A stretch of DNA of 64,000 nucleotides, from NCBI GenBank assembly GCA_028583415.1, contig CM053266.1, forward strand, positions 81,412,149 to 81,476,148, read 5' to 3'. Position numbers and translations under genes: made by a program. A model generated the notes under the pieces. That model saw nothing but the letters and a program-made list of their open reading frames with translations, did no database searches and was not told where the DNA came from. Shown one piece after another: positions 59,881-64,000 of this stretch. Each line of letters starts with the position of its first letter. Position 1 is the first letter of the stretch. Origin of the DNA: Protea cynaroides (lineage: Eukaryota > Streptophyta > Magnoliopsida > Proteales > Proteaceae).

Positions 59881-59935
59881 GCAGGGAAATTGAGAGAAAA
59901 TGAGAAAAAGGGGAAGAAGAGGATCGATGAAGACG
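58838..59935 (+). repeat. GA-rich tract with LTR TATA box
   Basis: About 1.1 kb of almost pure purine. It includes many 'gattttctagaagaa' repeats and GA runs at 59755-59788 and about 59850-59877. The TATA box TATAAATAGG is at 59501-59510. The long charged or Ser/Leu/Phe-only frames on both strands (for example 58978-59286 and 59188-59961) come from base composition, not from genes. Confidence 0.9.
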
Positions 59936-60339
59936 GTTGAAGAAGCAGAAGGAGCGACCAAGGTAAGCCCAGCCCTCCTTTTGCTCTAGTGTTTTTTCTA
60001 TTTTTTTTTTTTTTTTTTGTTGATTGCTGCAGCATACAGTCAAAATCACCGATTTATTAGATCACATTACCCTCTTCTAACCTGCTGCAACTTCTTCATA
60101 TCCCACCTCATCACCCAGCAAAACCACTCCACCAGTCCATCCGAAAACTACTTACCTATGCATGCTCATGACCTGCCTTTACCATTGTGATCAAACCAAT
60201 CATGCAATCTTACATACACCTAGCCGAAACCCATTCCCACCTAAATTCTTTCCCCATTATTGATCCAAAGCCTTTGTTTTCTCTAAAAAAATCTTAATTT
60301 ATTAACATTGGTCTCAGCCATTGAATGTTAATTTGTTTT

Positions 60340-61720
60340 GATGTTGCTGAATTTTAAGTGATTAATAAAAATCTGATATTAATTGAATGTACCATGGATC
60401 ATGGAATTCAACGAGATTAATTTTGGCTATGTGATGTGGAATATAAATGTCGTTGATCCGACTACATGATCTGAATTTTTATGAGATTAATCATGGTCCT
60501 TGATATTGAATTTTTAATATGACAAAATTTAGTCATTGATCATGAATGAATGTTATGTGATGAAAATTGAACCTCGATCATGAACCTTAATGGGATTGAT
60601 CTGATTATGGCTATGATTTTTAATGTGATTGATCCATATGATTCGAATTTTATGAGATTGGTCCAACTATATGATTGGGAATTTTTATGGCATTGATTAT
60701 GGCTATTGATCTTGGATTTTGTGGTGATAAATTTGATCCTTGGATGATAATTTTATTTTTGATCATATGATGATGAATATGGGTCATTAGTTGATAAGTT
60801 TATGTTAATCATGAATGAAATCTTATGGTGATTGATCTGAGAATGTCTGAATTTTATGTGATAAAATTGATCCGGATGCTTGAAATTAGTTATGAAATTG
60901 ATCCAATCACATGCTTGAAATTATTTATGAAATTGATTTCATCGGATGCACGACATTGTTATGAAATTGGACCAATGATCTTGAAATTTGATGTGATTAA
61001 AATTGGACCATTGATCTTGAAATCTTGATGTGGTTATGATCCTTTAGATTCAGAAATTCAATGAAATTGATCCAACCACATGATCTGAATTTTATGAGAT
61101 TAATCATGACCATATGATTGGAATTTTAATGAGTTGATTATAGACCATTGATCTTGGAATTATGATATGATAAAAATTAGATCATTGATCTTGAAATTTT
61201 AATAAAATAGGATCATTGATCTTGGAGTTTTGATTTGATCCGTTGATCATAATTTACCTTGATTTGAGTAATCTGAATGGTTAGATTATTAATTTGAGTA
61301 ATTTAAACCATTGGATTGTCATCAAAGTGATGTAAATGGATATGAACGGTTAGATTATCATGATAAGTGATCTGGACCGTTAGATTATCTTTGGGAGTGA
61401 TTGAAATAAATTTAAACGATTGGACTATCATCAAGAATGATTTAAATCATTAGATTTCCATCATAGTGTGTTTTAGAAGAATTTAAGCCATTGGATAGAT
61501 ATCATGAGTAATATAAATGAATCTGGACCATCGGATTGTCTTGATGATTGATTTAAATGAATATGAATGGTTAGATTATGATTTTGAGAGAATTTAAACC
61601 GTTGGATCTTGATCATAAATGATTTAAAAGAATTGGAATCATTGGATTTTAGTCTAATTATGAATATATCTTGACATGAGATCTAAGCCGTTGATTTTGG
61701 CTATTTTGATGAAATTTAGG
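60340..61720 (+). repeat. Degenerate short repeats in D
   Basis: A theme of about 40-60 bases ('gatcattgatcttgaaattt' early, 'aaaccgttggattatcat' later) recurs dozens of times. The reversed copy at 600-1560 shows the same series. Confidence 0.7.
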
Positions 61721-62228
61721 AATTTGATCTGGATATATTATTGAAGAGATAAAAAGATATCTAACATTGATTAAGGATCTGACCTTGGGAGATTCACATT
61801 AAATCCCATCCATAGATCTAGAGAATCTCATCTGAGACACATTGAGACATAATTTGATTGAAAATAATACATGAGATGCCATTTTATTTGTCTATTATAT
61901 CTTGATGAATGCTCTCACATGCTTGCTGCTATAATGATTCACATTCTTTCTTACCATTCATGAGATGATATATGTTGTTCGTTGTCATATTTGAATGATA
62001 TTTTTTATTTTGGTAATAATTTAATTTATGCAACACCCTAGTCGAACTGTCATATCTGTACACCTAGCAAACATATTAGGTATGGGGACGTGCATTTAGG
62101 CACCCATATTCTTGAGAAGGGCATAATGGGAATAATAAAAGCCTTAATAAAGAAAGAAAAATATTTTGTCAAACTTTTCAAAATTAGAACTTAGGTTGAA
62201 AAGGATAATTTAGGACGATTTTGCCCCT

Positions 62229-62870
62229 TGGTAAACTCTAAACCTAGAATAGGTTCTCAACCCTAAACCTAGAATAGGTTCTCAACCCTAAACCTAGAAC
62301 AGGTTCTCACATTCTAACCTAGAACAAGTTATCCCACCAAGCCCGAACTACGTGGATTCTGATTCCTAAGGTAAACTCTAGGATACGTAGGCCATTTGGG
62401 AGAATCCCAAATTCGGATCCAAACCTTAGTCCACTCGGACTATCCGTAGATCTACTAGGATATTTATCCCCATTTCGACCCAGAGCCTGAACTACACGGA
62501 TTCTGATTCCTAGGTCAAACCCTAGGATACGTAGGCCATTTGGGAGAATCTCAAATTCGGATCCACACCCTTAGTCCACTCGGACTATCCATAGATCCAC
62601 TAAGATATCCATTCTCATTTCAACCCATCATCCCGAACTACGTGGATTCTGATTCCTAGGTCAAACCCTAGGATACGTAGGCCATTTGGGAGAACCCCAA
62701 ATTCGGATCCAAACCTTAGTCCACTTGGACTATCCATAGATCACTAGGATATCCATTCACATTTTGACCCAAATAGGGTTACCCACATTTTGACCCAAAT
62801 AGGGTTATCCACATTCCAACCCATAATGGGTTATCCATATTTTAACCCAAATAGGGTTATTCTTAGATCC
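62229..62870 (+). repeat. Nested tandem repeats near the right end of D
   Basis: Three to four copies of a 27-base unit ('ccctaaacctagaataggtt', 62229-62330), three copies of a unit of about 147 bases starting at 62340, 62481 and 62633 ('gaactacgtggattctgatt' opening), then four copies of 'attttgacccaaataggg' (62757-62865). Confidence 0.88.
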
Positions 62871-63360
62871 ACTAGGACTATCTATCAGTCCACATGGACT
62901 ATCCAGATCCTAACCCATAGGGTTTCTCATCCTTTCAAGCATAAATTTCAACTTGAACAATGAACTTAATCATGCACAAGCATAAATCACAGCCATAAAC
63001 TTTAATCACACCTGAACTACGATGGTGAACCTGATTTTCAGAATAAATCCATGATACGTAGGCAATCTGATGGATACAGATTCGGTTCAATGATATCAAA
63101 CCACTTGGTTTGATTCGGTTTAACAGATAGAGTTTAGCATAGGAAAGGTATAGGAGACTGATTTCAATCGGACGGTTTGGGTGCCTAACCCCTTCCCATA
63201 ATCGTAACCTGATGCTTACCCAATCTCTGAAGGACCAGAAATCCAATCTAAGGGTCATGAGTCAATCGAAGTCTTACCTTGGGGTGAGATTTCACATTTC
63301 TAAGGTCCTAGACCTTAATCTAGGTGGCGACTTCTAAAATTTTCAATCTTTGTCCTCACA

Positions 63361-64000
63361 GAAGCACACCCAATTGACCTGGGCTATCTATAAAGAAGCA
63401 TTCTTCGAGAAGTATTTTTTCAGAAGTTTCAGAAATGCGATGGAAAGAGAGTTTCTGAGTCTATATCAGGGACAGATGACTATGGATACGTATCAACAAC
63501 GTTATGAAGAGCTATTTTTCTTTGCTCCCTCTAGCATGCAGGAGAAAAATACCAAAATCTGAAGGTTCATTATGGGACTTAGGGAAAGTATCCATGAGCA
63601 TGTATTGGGACTGAAAAAGAAGGTTTATAATAAAGCGGTACAGATTGCTTGAGTACTGGAATCGAGCCAGAGGAAAAGTTATTTTGCTCAGAATAGAGGT
63701 ATCAAAAGGCCTAATGGAAATTCATATAATGGAAGAAACACAAATTCATTTAAACCCTTCCGTACTCAAGGCTTTAATGTTGCAACCAAGACTACCCGAC
63801 AGTCCAACCTCAATAGAAGAAAAGTAGTAATGGAGTAAAATGCTTTAACTGTAATCAAATAGGACATTATTCAAGGGAGTGTCCTAAGCCCAGGAAGCAG
63901 GTACAACAAGGAAAGGTTTATGCAGTTACATCTGAAGATGTTGCCGCATTGCCTGATGTGGTTACAGGTATCGTACCTATTAATGGCATACCCGCCAGAG
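63361..64000 (+). pseudogene. gag of element A, second part, running into protease
   Basis: Capsid-type segment (LTWAIYKEAFFEKYFFRSFRN), TGA near 63560, TGA near 63650 and a small indel before the zinc knuckle CFNCNQIGHYSREC (63841-63882, intact). Unlike B and C there is no stop after the knuckle: the reading continues KVYAVTSEDVAALPDVVTG straight into IVPINGIPAR, the start of the protease. The window ends there. Confidence 0.88.

Larger units (their letters stand above)
57722..63360 (+). mobile_element. Repeat D: 5.6-kb solo-LTR-like insertion
   Basis: Begins TGTAAGCACCCCATTTTTG and ends TGTCCTCACA, with TG...CA ends and the perfect 5-bp duplication GAAGC (57717-57721 and 63361-63365). Its start recurs at 26552, so the terminus is confirmed by a second copy. 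The start is not repeated near its right end and there is no pol frame, so a solo LTR of a long-LTR element fits best. A TATA box at 59501 supports LTR identity. GGTGGCGACTTC at 63323-63334 resembles, from memory, the LTR end and primer region of Tat/Ogre elements. If that is right, the right end includes about 30 bases past the usual LTR end, which I cannot resolve. Confidence 0.75.
28311..64000 (+). mobile_element. Element A: Tekay-like Ty3/gypsy retrotransposon, split by three insertions, right end off-window
   Basis: Pieces in order are 28311-31548, 43439-44815, 56789-57721 and 63361-64000. Joined, they give 5' LTR, iMet primer site, antisense ORF, leader, gag and the start of the protease. 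The breaks are element B (CATCG/CGTCG), element C (GGCTC twice) and repeat D (GAAGC twice). Element A belongs to the same family as B and C but to a distinct subfamily: its repeated DNA motif has TGTGGTCG rather than GGGGTCG flanks, and it lacks the gag/pol intron. It carries stops and frameshifts and is inactive. Confidence 0.9.

Noticed and set aside
58978..60049. Long Lys/Glu/Arg-only frames (plus) and Ser/Leu/Phe-only frames of up to 257 residues (minus)
   Set aside because: They follow from the purine-only composition of the tract; no domain and no variation typical of proteins.

Overview
The window is nuclear DNA of a flowering plant with a repeat-rich genome. It holds one ordinary host gene, an intronless germin-like protein gene at 12288-12905. 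Almost everything else is retrotransposon or retrotransposon-derived repeat. I cannot name the species.

Layout. 1-2225 and 7527 to about 8060 are one old, reversed long-LTR repeat, split by a decayed chromovirus (2226-7526, 5-bp duplication TAATG). 8316-10152 is a candidate terminal-inverted-repeat element. The germin-like gene follows in low-copy DNA. 17522-24314 is a tandem LTR array (LTR-int-LTR-int-LTR-int-LTR, minus strand, iMet-type primer site), flanked as a whole by ATAGG. Its two inner LTRs are hybrids of the two outer ones. A truncated LINE ORF1 (DUF4283-like) ends at 26551.

26552-64000 is a deep nest. A long-LTR repeat (26552) is followed by a reversed LTR fragment (27736-28310). 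A Ty3/gypsy Tekay-like chromovirus 'A' (28311 to beyond the window) adjoins it. A is broken by relative 'B' (31549-43438, CATCG/CGTCG), by relative 'C' (44816-56788, GGCTC on both sides) and by a 5.6-kb solo-LTR-like insertion 'D' (57722-63360, GAAGC on both sides).

A, B and C share an elaborate gene plan: 5' LTR, primer site, a long ANTISENSE ORF, a promoter/leader region, gag, pol with C-terminal chromodomain, then the 3' LTR. Aligning the three copies by eye shows conserved splice signals for an antisense transcript, a donor in the LTR paired with an acceptor just before gag (splicing would remove the antisense region from gag mRNA), and a 69-71 nt GT-AG insertion between gag and pol in B and C that A lacks. 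Clusters of a GGTCG-core motif sit upstream of both the LTR TATA box and the antisense promoter region. The motif flanks differ between A and B/C, but agree between LTR and interior within each element. Antisense ORF, motif clusters and splice signals together are the best candidate for an undescribed system: a retrotransposon with a spliced antisense regulator gene and subfamily-specific DNA sites. All coding copies here carry stops or frameshifts, so function is inferred from conservation between copies. All domain names are from recognition by eye, with no database search.
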